NCBI RefSeq assembly: GCF_029167105.1
Contig: NZ_JARFML010000007.1
Location: forward strand, 124,001-188,000
Reading direction: 5' to 3'
From: Bradyrhizobium yuanmingense
GTDB lineage: Bacteria; Pseudomonadota; Alphaproteobacteria; Rhizobiales; Xanthobacteraceae
DNA length: 64,000 nucleotides
The notes beneath the pieces were generated by a model. The model saw only the letters and a program-made list of their open reading frames with translations, was not told the origin of the DNA and made no database searches. The position numbers and the translations under genes are program-made. Shown piece by piece: positions 18,180-26,315 of the stretch. How positions within the stretch are numbered: position 1 is the first letter of the stretch; every line of letters begins with the position of its first letter.

Positions 18180-18533
18180 TTAATCGACGTCGGCAAGCTT
18201 GTGCAGCGTCGCGCCGAAGATCTGGCTCGCCTTGCCGACCAGCGCGGTGCCGGTCATCTGTCCGCGCGTATCCGTGAACGTGCCGGTGACGCCGATCCCG
18301 ACCGGGGCAGGGCCGCCGAACAGCGGATTGTCATCGCCCCGAGGCGAGGTGTGCCGTTGCACCAGCACCTCGCCTTTGAAGGTGTTGTTGTCCTTCACCG
18401 TGTAACTGCCGGTGTAATAGAGGTAGGCATCGCCGCCGAGAATCTTGCCGTCACGGAAGAGAATCACGCCGCTGCCCTTGCCGACTCGACCATCGAGCAG
18501 GGTGACGTGAATTGAATAGAGGCCGTTTTTCAT
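18180..18533 (-). CDS. GrlR-family regulatory protein
   Basis: 117 residues, MKNGLYSIHVTLLDGR at the start, with the GDAYLYYTGSY segment near 34-44 typical of GrlR proteins (an 8-stranded barrel found first as a negative regulator of type III secretion in enteric pathogens). The stop codon directly abuts the stop of the convergent kinase gene. I chose the ATG at 18533 because it begins the conserved domain and follows gggac. No type III secretion gene is in the window, so the regulatory target is unknown. Confidence 0.85.
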   Translation of the reverse strand: MKNGLYSIHVTLLDGRVGKGSGVILFRDGKILGGDAYLYYTGSYTVKDNNTFKGEVLVQRHTSPRGDDNPLFGGPAPVGIGVTGTFTDTRGQMTGTALVGKASQIFGATLHKLADVD

Positions 18534-18788
18534 AACGTCCCGTAGGCCGGCCGCCATCGCCCAATGGCGTAACCGGTCCCGCTTTTATGCCAAAGCCCAT
18601 CTCCTCGCGCAACGCGGCAGTTTGCCGGCCGGTCGCGGCGGCCTGCGAGCCGCAATTGTCCGGGCTTGTCCATGACAGCATCATGACGCTCTGATGGTGA
18701 GGCGAGGCCCGACGTTGCGAATCAGAGTTGGCCCGCGAAATGCATAACCATTGTTGCACTGGCCGCGGGGTGCTGGAGCAAGACGAAC

Positions 18789-19286
18789 GTGACCAACTGG
18801 ATCGATTCCGGCGGCGATGAGCCGCGCTTGTACGGTGCGCGTCCCACGAATTGCAAAAGCGAACAGCGGCGGACTGGGAATGCTATACGCCGGCGAGCCC
18901 TGACGAGGCTGGTCTACGCCTTGGCTTTGATCGTGCTCGCGGCGCCCTCGGGGCACGCGCGCGACCGCGGGCAGTTCGCAAACACCAATCCCGAATTGAA
19001 GGCCTGGTTCGACAGTCTGCGCAGCGGCAAGGGGCCTTGCTGCTCCGATGCCGACGGTTCGGCGCTTTCGGACTCCGACTGGGACAGCAAGGACGGGCAT
19101 TATCGCGTTCGCGTCCCGCGCTATGGCTATGCGCTCGATGGCCAGCAGCAGGAGCTCGTCTGGGTCGACGTGCCCGCGGAGGCCGTGATCTCGGAGCCGA
19201 ACCGGGTGGGACGCACCATGGTCTGGCCGATCTACGGCTACATGGGGGTCACCATCCGCTGCTTTATGCCCGGTAGCATGACTTAG
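18789..19286 (+). CDS. Secreted protein of unknown function
   Basis: 165 residues from a GTG. A hydrophobic stretch at about 42-57 (LVYALALIVLAAPSGHA) looks like a signal peptide, so the true start may be nearer to it than 18789. The mature part has LKAWFDSLRSGKGPCCSDADG, then DGHYRVRVPRYGYA and a C-terminal YGYMGVTIRCFMPGSMT. The CC pair and the late Cys suggest a disulfide-stabilised periplasmic protein. I do not recognise a family name. Confidence 0.72.
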   Translation: MTNWIDSGGDEPRLYGARPTNCKSEQRRTGNAIRRRALTRLVYALALIVLAAPSGHARDRGQFANTNPELKAWFDSLRSGKGPCCSDADGSALSDSDWDSKDGHYRVRVPRYGYALDGQQQELVWVDVPAEAVISEPNRVGRTMVWPIYGYMGVTIRCFMPGSMT

Positions 19287-19345
19287 CCTTCGGGCGTGAC
19301 GTCGTCGCCGGCTCGGATGCCTGGACGGCGGGGCGCCCCGTCGCG

Positions 19346-19732
19346 TCAGGTATATTTCTTGTCGCGCTCGAGCAGCTCGATCGAGATGCCCTCGGGCCCG
19401 CGGATGAAGCAGATGCGTACGCCGGGACGAATGGTCGTCGGCTCGCGCGTAAACGTGACACCCTTGGCCTTGATCTCGGCGGCGACCGCGTCGATGTCCT
19501 TTACCGTCAAGCCGAAATGGTCGAGGCCCTGATGCGGGTGCGGAGGTGGCGGGCTGACGGCGCTGTCGCCCTCGAGTGGCGCGATGAAGATCCTGGCTCC
19601 GCCGAGGTTCACGTCGATTCGTCCTGGCGCGCGCACGATCTCGCCACCAAGGATGTCCTGCAGCCAGGCCGCGGTGGCCTCCGGATCGGGGCTGCGCAGA
19701 TGGACGTGATCCCAAGCGACAGCGAACGGCAT
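19346..19732 (-). CDS. VOC-family (glyoxalase/bleomycin-resistance-like) protein
   Basis: 128 residues of a single vicinal-oxygen-chelate unit: an N-terminal AWDHVHLRSPDPEATAAWL strand-helix, a central HPHQGLDHFGLTV strand with candidate metal His residues, and C-terminal RGPEGISIELLE ending in the conserved Glu. That is the metal-binding pattern of glyoxalase I-like proteins. The substrate is unknown. The ATG at 19732 has ggag upstream; a TTG slightly earlier is less likely. Confidence 0.87.
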   Translation of the reverse strand: MPFAVAWDHVHLRSPDPEATAAWLQDILGGEIVRAPGRIDVNLGGARIFIAPLEGDSAVSPPPPHPHQGLDHFGLTVKDIDAVAAEIKAKGVTFTREPTTIRPGVRICFIRGPEGISIELLERDKKYT

Positions 19733-19913
19733 TTCATAATCTCCCAACGGGTCTTTTCGATGCTATGGCGCATGCTAGCAGTATCGCCGGTCGTCACCAC
19801 CGCCGTTGCCGACTCGCATGACTTGGGGGAACCTTAGTTCGTCGCCCGAATTAAGGTAAGCTCTGACTAAATCCATCTTCGATGGTGCTTGCGGTCGCGA
19901 TCGGTGTGCAACC

Positions 19914-20486
19914 ATGAATGCGAGGCTCGACCGACTCGGATTGGGGCGCTTCGCCGGCACCGGCGAACGACTGGCACGGGCCGTGACGATTGCGAGCGTC
20001 TCATTTGGCCGAAGCCTTCTATGGCTGCTGGCGGCAATCATCGTCGGTTGCGGCATTTGGATGCTGCTACCTCTCTCCAAGGGCAACAGTGCGGAGCCGG
20101 TGAGGGCCGATCTGGCGGCTGTTGAAGCGCCTCCCTCCGGCGATGCGTCCAAAGTAGCCTCACCTGTGTCCGAAGCTCAGGCGCCGGCGACAGCAGAACT
20201 TGGTCGTCTCAGGATTTCATCACAGACCTGGCGTCGCGGCGGCCTCGGCTCCAAAGCCCTGGTGACGTTCACGCTGCGAAACGACAACGACTATGCCGTA
20301 AAAGATGTCGAGATCGTCTGCGCCTTCACGCGGCGCGACGGAAGTCATCTGACCGACCGCAGCCGCGTACTGGCGGATCCGGTCAGCATGAGGAGCCGCA
20401 AGACCTTCGTGCGTATTCCTGTCGGTTTCGTCAACGTGAATGCCGATCAGGCAAAATGTTCCCTGGTTGCAGCGCGCCGCGCTTGA
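19914..20486 (+). CDS. Single-pass membrane protein with extracytoplasmic C-terminal domain
   Basis: 190 residues. A basic N-terminal stretch of about 30 residues precedes one membrane helix (SLLWLLAAIIVGCGIWMLLPL, about 33-53). The periplasmic part starts with a Pro/Ala-rich linker and ends in an Ig-like-looking domain: LRISSQTWRRGGLGSKALVTF, then LRNDNDYAVKDVEIVCAF. This resembles FxLYD-type domains that measure contact between proteins or lipids, but I cannot name a family. Next is another membrane-anchored unknown on the same strand. Confidence 0.72.
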   Translation: MNARLDRLGLGRFAGTGERLARAVTIASVSFGRSLLWLLAAIIVGCGIWMLLPLSKGNSAEPVRADLAAVEAPPSGDASKVASPVSEAQAPATAELGRLRISSQTWRRGGLGSKALVTFTLRNDNDYAVKDVEIVCAFTRRDGSHLTDRSRVLADPVSMRSRKTFVRIPVGFVNVNADQAKCSLVAARRA

Positions 20487-20647
20487 AGGCGGCCTGTCCC
20501 GGTAGCTGAAAAGTTACCTTGTGCGGTCCTTGGCCGAAAACCATGCATCACCATTTGAACCGAACGGCTGGAGCAGGAACCAATTGGAAGATCGCCTGTT
20601 GAGGCGAGCAGAGCCCACGCGGGGATGCGGGGGGCGGAGCGCGGCCA

Positions 20648-21169
20648 ATGCCCATCTTTAGGTATTTCATCTTTGTCGGTGGAGCTTTGCTCACACTGCT
20701 GTTCGCGGCGAATGTCGTTTTCCCGGCGCCGCCGCCCGTGGCGCACGTGGTCGCGACTGCAGGTAACGACCAGCCGCTGATCCGAATCCGGTCCGATCGT
20801 CATCTGCCTGAGCGCGTCGTCCTCGACACCAGCCAGCCGACGATTGTCGCACCCGCTGTTCAGACCGCCGCAGTTGCGGCTCCCCAGCCACCGGTACAGG
20901 ACAGCCTGTCGCCGGCTTTGGCCGAGATGTCGGCCAAGACGCGGGTGCGCGAGACCTTCGCCCAGTTCGCGCCAGCGCCGAGGGCCGGGACTGCCGCAGC
21001 CAGGAAGTCCGAGGCCGTTCAGCCGCAGACGTCCCAGGCTCAAGCGTCTCCGGTCCAGGCTCAGCCCAAGCGTAAGATCGCCAGGACCTATCCGACGTCG
21101 CAGCCGGGCCGCCCCATGATGCTGGTCGCTCAGCAGCCGCATTTCGGCCTCTTCAACACGACCTGGTAA
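20648..21169 (+). CDS. Membrane-anchored low-complexity protein of unknown function
   Basis: 173 residues. The N-terminal helix FRYFIFVGGALLTLLFAANVVF is an uncleaved anchor or signal, then comes a short conserved block (NDQPLIRIRSDRHLPERVVLDTS) followed by a Pro/Ala/Gln-rich tail ending in HFGLFNTTW. The IRIRSDRHLPERVV block is the only part likely to be structured. The function is unknown. Confidence 0.7.
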   Translation: MPIFRYFIFVGGALLTLLFAANVVFPAPPPVAHVVATAGNDQPLIRIRSDRHLPERVVLDTSQPTIVAPAVQTAAVAAPQPPVQDSLSPALAEMSAKTRVRETFAQFAPAPRAGTAAARKSEAVQPQTSQAQASPVQAQPKRKIARTYPTSQPGRPMMLVAQQPHFGLFNTTW

Positions 21170-21317
21170 CAGCGCCTTCGGCAGCCTCGATCGAGGCGGG
21201 AAGGGCTTTTTATTGGCCGGCCTCTCTGCTAATTCGAACCGATCCGAATGCCGTCGGTGTGCTGGCTCCTCGCCAGCGCCAGCCGGCGGATTTCGACGGC
21301 CCGCTGCCCGGGCCGGG

Positions 21318-21394
21318 GCGCTCGTAGCTCAGCTGGATAGAGCATCGGATTTCGATTCCGAGGGTCGGAGGTTCGAATCCTTCCGAGCGCGCCA
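21318..21394 (+). tRNA. tRNA-Arg (anticodon UCG)
   Basis: Full cloverleaf of 77 bases: acceptor arms gcgctcg and cgagcgc, D stem gctc/gagc, anticodon stem tcgga/tccga with loop tttcgat (anticodon tcg at 21352-21354), T arm with ggttcgaatcc, discriminator g and an encoded cca. It decodes CGA-family arginine codons. No integrase or attachment duplication is seen next to it. Confidence 0.97.
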
Positions 21395-21464
21395 GTCCTC
21401 TTGTTCCATATATGTTCTAAAGCGGCGAGGATGCCGGGTCACCCACCGCGAGGGCCGGCGTCCA

Positions 21465-22427
21465 TCAGCCTGCCCGGACACCGCTTTGCCGGCCGCGTGC
21501 CAGAGTGTCGGAGGGCGCCTCGTGGAAGATCGCGCGGTAGGCTGCGGCAAATTCGCCGAGATGATGGAAGCCCTGGGCACGTGCGCAGGTGGCCACGGTG
21601 ACGCCGCCCTTGAGGAGGCGGGCGCGGGTCGCCCACAGCCTCTTCAGGCGAATGTACTGGTGCAGGCTCATGCCCCGCACCTTGCTGACGGCGCCGCCGA
21701 GCGTACGGATCGAGACGTCGAACTCGCGGGCGAGATCGGCTGTATAGATCGGCGCGGTCGGATAGGTAGCGACGTAGTCGTCGATGCGCTGCACGAGCTT
21801 GATCGCCCGCTCGCTGTGGACCGAGGTGCTCCGATCCGACGTCGAATCGATTCGAAACAAATCGTCGAGCGCGAGCAGCAGGCCTTCCTGCAGATGGGCC
21901 GCAACCTCGGTCGTCTCGAACAGGCCTGGCTGCACTGACGCGGTGCGCAGGATATCGAACAGGAGCTGTCGGGTGTGGAGCAGGGCGGGCCGGTTCGCGA
22001 CATGGGCGCGCAAATGGTCGGTGCGGTCGAACCAGCCCCGGTCTCTCAGCTCGGGGGAGAAGATGATCATGGCGTGATGATTGGTCCGGGGCTCGACGAA
22101 ATGGCACTCATCGTTGCCGTGGAGGGCAGCGAAGAAGCTGGCGTCGAGATCCACACCTTTGAAGTTGACCTGAAGATCGTCGGTCATCGACAGGATCACC
22201 ATCCCGCCCGGCATGCGATAGGCGGTGTCTAGGATCCGCGCGAACGATCTCATCACGATGATGCGGCACGCCGGCAGGGAGACGATGGCTCGGGCCGCCG
22301 CGAAGTTCGGGATGTCGAGCGGAATGCTCCTCGCATCCTCCATCGTCTCAATCGGCCGAAACGCATCGACATCGGAGAAGCCGATCAGGTGAAGCGCAGA
22401 GGAGGGAGCGAGGTCGTCGAACAACAT
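21465..22427 (-). CDS. AraC-family transcriptional regulator
   Basis: About 320 residues. The last 100 hold two helix-turn-helix units of the AraC type: YTADLAREFDVSIRTLGGAVSK and ATCARAQGFHHLGEFAAAYRAIFHEAPS. The N-terminal 200 residues resemble the cupin-like sensory half of OruR/AraC-binding-domain-2 proteins rather than a sugar-binding cupin. The start could be ATG 22427 or a TTG at 22460; neither has a strong ribosome site. A perfect FixK/FNR-type palindrome lies 229 bases upstream (22656-22669), so oxygen-linked control is possible. Confidence 0.9.
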   Translation of the reverse strand: MLFDDLAPSSALHLIGFSDVDAFRPIETMEDARSIPLDIPNFAAARAIVSLPACRIIVMRSFARILDTAYRMPGGMVILSMTDDLQVNFKGVDLDASFFAALHGNDECHFVEPRTNHHAMIIFSPELRDRGWFDRTDHLRAHVANRPALLHTRQLLFDILRTASVQPGLFETTEVAAHLQEGLLLALDDLFRIDSTSDRSTSVHSERAIKLVQRIDDYVATYPTAPIYTADLAREFDVSIRTLGGAVSKVRGMSLHQYIRLKRLWATRARLLKGGVTVATCARAQGFHHLGEFAAAYRAIFHEAPSDTLARGRQSGVRAG

Positions 22428-22655
22428 GATTCTGGCCGGCCGTTGAAATGAGACAATCAAATGAACGTCGCTGCATCATCAATGGCGAACTATCGAGTTT
22501 CAGTAAACCGAATTTCAGGCCGTAGTATTGCGGGCATCATGCCATGAGGTCGGTTGGATCATCGCCGTTTCTCGACGCTCTGCACCTTCATGTTGACGGC
22601 ACCGAAACACGATCGGTTAAATCGTCGTAAGTGACTTTTTCGGCTGATCTCATCC

Positions 22656-22669
22656 TTGATCTAGATCAA
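22656..22669. promoter_or_regulatory. FixK/FNR-type binding site
   Basis: TTGATCTAGATCAA is a perfect 14-base palindrome matching the FixK2/FNR consensus TTGAT-N4-ATCAA. The only gene pointing away from it at sensible range is the AraC regulator on the minus strand; on the plus side the next gene is convergent. The rest of 22428-22751 shows only this site and the terminator. Confidence 0.7.
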
Positions 22670-22716
22670 ACATGAACGGCTTCGGGCCAGTGATCCACTG
22701 CGCAAGACATGATCTC

Positions 22717-22746
22717 GAAAAAGCGAAGGGGCCCGAAGGCCCCTTC
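22717..22746 (-). terminator. Rho-independent terminator of the Tyr-rich secreted protein gene
   Basis: Read on the minus strand, gaaggggcc, a ttcg loop and ggccccttc form a nine-pair stem, followed by gctttttcg. It begins six bases after the stop codon at 22752. Confidence 0.85.
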
Positions 22747-22751
22747 AAACG

Positions 22752-23036
22752 TCACCAGCGGCGATAGCCGTAGTACCCATAATGGCGCGGCCCGTAATAG
22801 CGCGGCGGCCCATAGTACCGCGGGCTGTAATAATATGGCCGTGGCCTGTAGTAGTAGCCATAATAGTTCGGCCGCCACCAGCACCGTCCCCAGGCGTCGC
22901 AGACCATGCGGACCTGCTCGACGCCGGAGACCTGCGGTGTCGCAGGTGCAGGCGCGATGGGCATGGCGGATGCCGTCGACGATGCAACGAGGGCGCCGAA
23001 CAGGAACGCGGCCAATCGGCCAGTCGTGAGGTTCAT
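22752..23036 (-). CDS. Small Tyr/Pro/Gly-rich secreted protein
   Basis: 94 residues. A signal peptide (about 1-24, ending ASSTASA) precedes a short block with VRMVCDAWGRCWWRPN and a tail made almost wholly of Tyr, Pro, Gly and Arg (YYRPRPYYYSPRYYGPPRYY type). Two cysteines flank the Trp-rich block. Bradyrhizobial genomes carry several such proteins, usually called hypothetical. Aromatic-rich repeats of this kind could pack in the cell envelope or undergo phase separation; the role is unknown. A strong terminator follows. Confidence 0.85.
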   Translation of the reverse strand: MNLTTGRLAAFLFGALVASSTASAMPIAPAPATPQVSGVEQVRMVCDAWGRCWWRPNYYGYYYRPRPYYYSPRYYGPPRYYGPRHYGYYGYRRW

Positions 23037-23288
23037 GATGTCTTCCTCCGCTTACGAGATGCAGGATATCGAGGTTGTTCTGATCAAATTGTGGCCGAAC
23101 CGAAATGTAATACAGATGAACAAACCTTCGGCGAGCTGACCCTTACGTCACGGCTCGGGAGCGGGCATAGGCCGTTAGGCCATGCCGTGGCTTGACCTTG
23201 ATCCTGCGCAATTCGCAAGCATGCTTTGGCTCTTACTGTTGCCGCCATGGCAGCGGCGTGGTGCCTGCTGCCGGGCAAGGTGAGCTGA

Positions 23289-23699
23289 ATGCGAGTCATT
23301 CCAGATCTGTCGATCTCGCCGGAGAAGGTGTTCTTCGTCATTTCGAAATCCCGCCGATCCGACGCCGAAGCGAGCGGGGGTGGCGTCGTCCTGGACTTCG
23401 GCGACGACGACATGAGCTACGGCCGCGGTGGGCGCGGCGACACCACCGACCGTGCGGAGCTCGTGGGTTTCATCCGCGCTCTCAATGTTGACGAGCAGAT
23501 CGATCTCGTGGCGCTGACTTGGCTTGGCCGCGGCGACGGTGATGTCTCCGATTGGCGTCAGCTGCGCGCTCAGGCTGCGCAGGCGCACAACCAGCGCACC
23601 GCCTCCTACCTGATCGGCACGCCACTGCTCGCAGACTATCTGGAAGAGGCGATGGCGCAATTCGGCAAGTCCTTCGAAGAATTCGAAGAACAACTCTGA
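23289..23699 (+). CDS. DUF3775 domain protein
   Basis: 136 residues. The protein has ISPEKVFFVISKSRR near the start, a DEQIDLVALTWLGRGDGD motif near 75 and a C-terminal TPLLADYLEEAMAQFG helix, which match DUF3775, a domain of unknown function common in rhizobia. No signal peptide. The gene sits 40 bases upstream of the host-attachment-family gene on the same strand. Confidence 0.85.
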   Translation: MRVIPDLSISPEKVFFVISKSRRSDAEASGGGVVLDFGDDDMSYGRGGRGDTTDRAELVGFIRALNVDEQIDLVALTWLGRGDGDVSDWRQLRAQAAQAHNQRTASYLIGTPLLADYLEEAMAQFGKSFEEFEEQL

Positions 23700-23739
23700 T
23701 GCCGGATGCGGCGTCTGCAAGTGTGAAGGAGAAGTTGCG

Positions 23740-24201
23740 ATGGACAAAATGAGAATGGACAAGGGTGACTGGCTGGTCGTGTGCGACGGGCGCAAGGCGC
23801 TCATTCTGGAAAACCTCGGCGACGAGATGTTTCCGAATCTCCACACCAGGGAGGTGCACGAGCAGCCCAATCCCGCGACCGCCGCTCAAGGGTCCGCCGC
23901 GCCGGGCCGGTTACATGGCGCAGCCGGCGGTGCACGCAGCACCGTCGAGCAGACCGATTGGCACGACGAGGCCGAGCGCGCCTTTCTACGGAGCCTGGCC
24001 GGCCGGCTCGATGCCGCCGTCAGCTCCGGTGAGACCACGGCCCTGACCATGGTGGCCTCGCCGCGTGCGCTCGGCATGATTCGCGCCGACTATTCGGACG
24101 GGCTGCGCAAGGCGCTTCAGGGGGAGGTCGGCAAGGACCTCGTCAAGCTGCCGGTCTACGAGATCGAGAAGCAATTGCTGCGGTCGGGCGCCGCCAAATA
24201 G
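23740..24201 (+). CDS. Host-attachment family protein
   Basis: 153 residues. The opening WLVVCDGRKALILENLGDE and the later ERAFLRSLAGRLDAAVSS, LTMVASPRALGMIR and GEVGKDLVKLPVYEIEKQL segments match the host attachment family described from Agrobacterium, structurally related to release-factor-like eRF1/Pelota middle domains. The protein lacks a signal peptide, so a direct adhesin role is doubtful. The ATG at 23740 follows gaaggagaag; a second ATG lies five codons later. Confidence 0.88.
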   Translation: MDKMRMDKGDWLVVCDGRKALILENLGDEMFPNLHTREVHEQPNPATAAQGSAAPGRLHGAAGGARSTVEQTDWHDEAERAFLRSLAGRLDAAVSSGETTALTMVASPRALGMIRADYSDGLRKALQGEVGKDLVKLPVYEIEKQLLRSGAAK

Positions 24202-24225
24202 AGGAGTCGCAGCGGCCGCGGCGCC

Positions 24226-24489
24226 TCAGTAGCAGGGGTGCCGCCGGCCGTCCTGACCAATATAAGCGGCCGCGCTGCGGTAGCAGTGGTTGGTCGCCGG
24301 GCCGTCATAGTAGGCGAAGGTGCCGGGGGTGATACCCGGGCCGTAATTGTGCAGGTAGCTGATCGGGTAGGGCAGCGGGTTGGCGTAGGAGCGGTGGTAG
24401 CGGTGGCGGCCGTTCGCCTCCGCGAGGGCAGGGGCCAGGACCGCAGCCGTCAGGGCCGCAACCGCGGCGACACGCGTCAACTTGCTCAT
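24226..24489 (-). CDS. Small secreted protein with Cys pair
   Basis: 87 residues from the ATG at 24489, which has ggagaatcgag upstream. A signal peptide (about 1-25, ending ALAEA) precedes a Tyr/His-rich mature part with NPLPYPISYLHNYGPG and a C-terminal NHCYRSAAAYIGQDGRRHPCY. The paired cysteines in the last 20 residues suggest a disulfide loop. No family recognised; it resembles other short rhizobial envelope proteins. The frame upstream of the ATG is open but is not expected to be translated. Confidence 0.78.
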   Translation of the reverse strand: MSKLTRVAAVAALTAAVLAPALAEANGRHRYHRSYANPLPYPISYLHNYGPGITPGTFAYYDGPATNHCYRSAAAYIGQDGRRHPCY

Positions 24490-24785
24490 CTCGATTCTCC
24501 GGAACCTGCTCGAATGGGTCAGCCGAGTATAGCAATTTCGGGCGGGCAGCATCGCTCCGGAGGCCCGAAATCAAGGCCAGTCCCGCAGATTTCCGGGTGG
24601 GTGTGACAGAATTGCCGGAGATGCGGCCAAAGCTGCCCATTTTTGGCCTTTTCGGGATGCTTAACGAATTCCCCACACAAGTATGACCAAAGACTATTCG
24701 GTTAAGAATTCTGCCGCCGGCCCGGGGGGCATTTCCGGCCCCTCAAGTCCGGTACATTCCTGAAGGCCCTCGCCGTCATCTCGCC

Positions 24786-25232
24786 ATGCGCATCACGCTT
24801 CCGAGTCTGCTGTTGCTCTGCCTCGCCGCCGCCACGCCGGCGCGCGCCGAGCTGCACATCACGCGCGACCACGGCGGCTATGTCGAGGAGTACAAGGCCA
24901 AGTACAAGCGGGTGCGCGAAAAGGGCGAGCGGGTCATCATCGACGGTATCTGCAATTCGGCCTGTACGCTCGTGCTCGGCATCGTGCCGATGAACAAGAT
25001 CTGCGTGACGCCGCGCGCGAGCCTCGGCTTTCACCAGGCCTATTACGACAAGGCGTTCACCTTCGGCATCAAGGTCACCAGCGCCGAGGGCACCTCCGAT
25101 CTCATGTCCTACTACCCCGACGCGGTGAAGGACTGGATTCGTCGCAATGGCGGGCTCACCACCGACATGAAGAAGATCAAGAACGGCGTCGAGCTCTGGA
25201 AGATCGTCAATCCCTGCCCGGAAGAATGGTGA
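24786..25232 (+). CDS. Secreted ClpP/crotonase-like protein of unknown function
   Basis: 148 residues. A cleavable signal peptide (about 1-21, ending PARA) is followed by VREKGERVIIDGICNSACTLVLGIV and KICVTPRASLGFHQAYYD. A Ser after a DGxCxSAC turn followed by a His-containing strand is the pattern of periplasmic ClpP-like proteins (COG3904 type), where Ser and His would be catalytic. That function is inferred from pattern only. It precedes a DMT transporter on the same strand with a gap of about 100 bases. Confidence 0.78.
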   Translation: MRITLPSLLLLCLAAATPARAELHITRDHGGYVEEYKAKYKRVREKGERVIIDGICNSACTLVLGIVPMNKICVTPRASLGFHQAYYDKAFTFGIKVTSAEGTSDLMSYYPDAVKDWIRRNGGLTTDMKKIKNGVELWKIVNPCPEEW

Positions 25233-25331
25233 GCGGCTGAGACGCACCGCGATCGTCCGTCGCAGCGCAGCATATCGTCACCACGAAATTCGCATTGCCG
25301 CATGGCCGAGGGTCGGGCAATGAGGGCGGCA

Positions 25332-26204
25332 ATGAACCATAATCAAGAAGCCCTGGCCGCCCGCGCCGCGCCGATCCTGTTCGTGCTGCTCTGGAGCACC
25401 GGATTCATCGGCACCAAATACGTCGTCAACAATGCCGATCCCCTGACCTACCTTGCTATCCGCATGGCGATCGTGGTCGGGCTGATGGCGATCATCGCAG
25501 GCATCGCGCGGCCGAAATGGCCTGATAGCGTCGGCATCGCCCACAGCGCGGTCGCCGGCATCCTCGTCCACGGCTTCTATCTCGGCGGCACCGCGATCGC
25601 GATCGCGCATTCGATTCCCGCCGGCCTATCCGCGCTGATTCCCGGCCTGCAGCCGATCCTGACCTCGACCATCGCCAACCGTTGGCTCGGTGAAAAGGTG
25701 ACACTGCTGCAATGGGCTGGGCTCCTGCTCGGCCTCGGTGGGGTGGTGCTGATTCTGCACAACCGCCCGATGACCGGCGAAGCCGGGCTCGGCTGGCTCG
25801 CCTCGGTGGTCTCGCTGGTCAGCATCACGCTCGGTACGCTCTATCAGCGCCGCTATTGCAATCACATCGACTGGCGCGCCGGCAATCTCGTGCAGTATGT
25901 GGCAGTCACCATCTTCTTCGCGGTCGGCGCCTTCCTGTTCGAGGATCGCGTGGTGCACTGGACGCGGGAGTTCGTGCTTGCACTCGCTTGGCTCGCCGTC
26001 GCGCTCTCGATCGGATCGATCGGGCTGTTGTACTGGCTGATCCGCCACGCCGCGGCAACCTCGGTCGCGAGCCTGTTCTATCTGGTTCCCGCCGTCACGG
26101 CTCTGATGGCCTATCTGCTGTTCGGAGAAACGCTGGACGCGATTGCCATTGCGGGCATGGCGCTTTGCGCCGCAGCAGTCTTCGTCGTCAATCGGCGGTC
26201 CTGA
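25332..26204 (+). CDS. DMT-superfamily (EamA) transporter
   Basis: About 290 residues with ten predicted membrane helices in two EamA repeats. The first begins ILFVLLWSTGFIGTKYVV, the second GLGWLASVVSLVSITLGTLYQRR. The motif AGLSALIPGLQPILTSTIANRWLGE with a positively charged end of the fourth helix is typical. It probably exports a small metabolite or amino acid across the inner membrane. I prefer the ATG at 25332, preceded by gagg, over earlier in-frame ATGs at 25302 and 25320. Confidence 0.9.
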   Translation: MNHNQEALAARAAPILFVLLWSTGFIGTKYVVNNADPLTYLAIRMAIVVGLMAIIAGIARPKWPDSVGIAHSAVAGILVHGFYLGGTAIAIAHSIPAGLSALIPGLQPILTSTIANRWLGEKVTLLQWAGLLLGLGGVVLILHNRPMTGEAGLGWLASVVSLVSITLGTLYQRRYCNHIDWRAGNLVQYVAVTIFFAVGAFLFEDRVVHWTREFVLALAWLAVALSIGSIGLLYWLIRHAAATSVASLFYLVPAVTALMAYLLFGETLDAIAIAGMALCAAAVFVVNRRS

Positions 26205-26273
26205 CGGCGCGCAGTTCGCCGGAAACGCTGAAGCGCTTCAACGCGGAGCAAGCGGCGAGAGTAGGTGCGGGCT

Positions 26274-26301
26274 GTCTCCGGGCGCGCCCGCACCCGGAGA
26301 C
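26274..26301. terminator. Possible terminator hairpin between convergent genes
   Basis: The nine-base arms gtctccggg and cccggagac pair perfectly around a ten-base loop between the DMT transporter and the Lys-rich gene. There is no T-run, so the assignment is weak. Confidence 0.4.
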
Positions 26302-26315
26302 GTCTTCCGGTGCGA

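Noticed and set aside
21318..21394. tRNA-Arg as a genomic-island attachment site
   Set aside because: No integrase, no partial tRNA duplication and no change of gene character nearby.
22671..22766. Short plus-strand frame starting right after the FixK box
   Set aside because: It runs through the terminator hairpin and into the opposite gene; no ribosome site.
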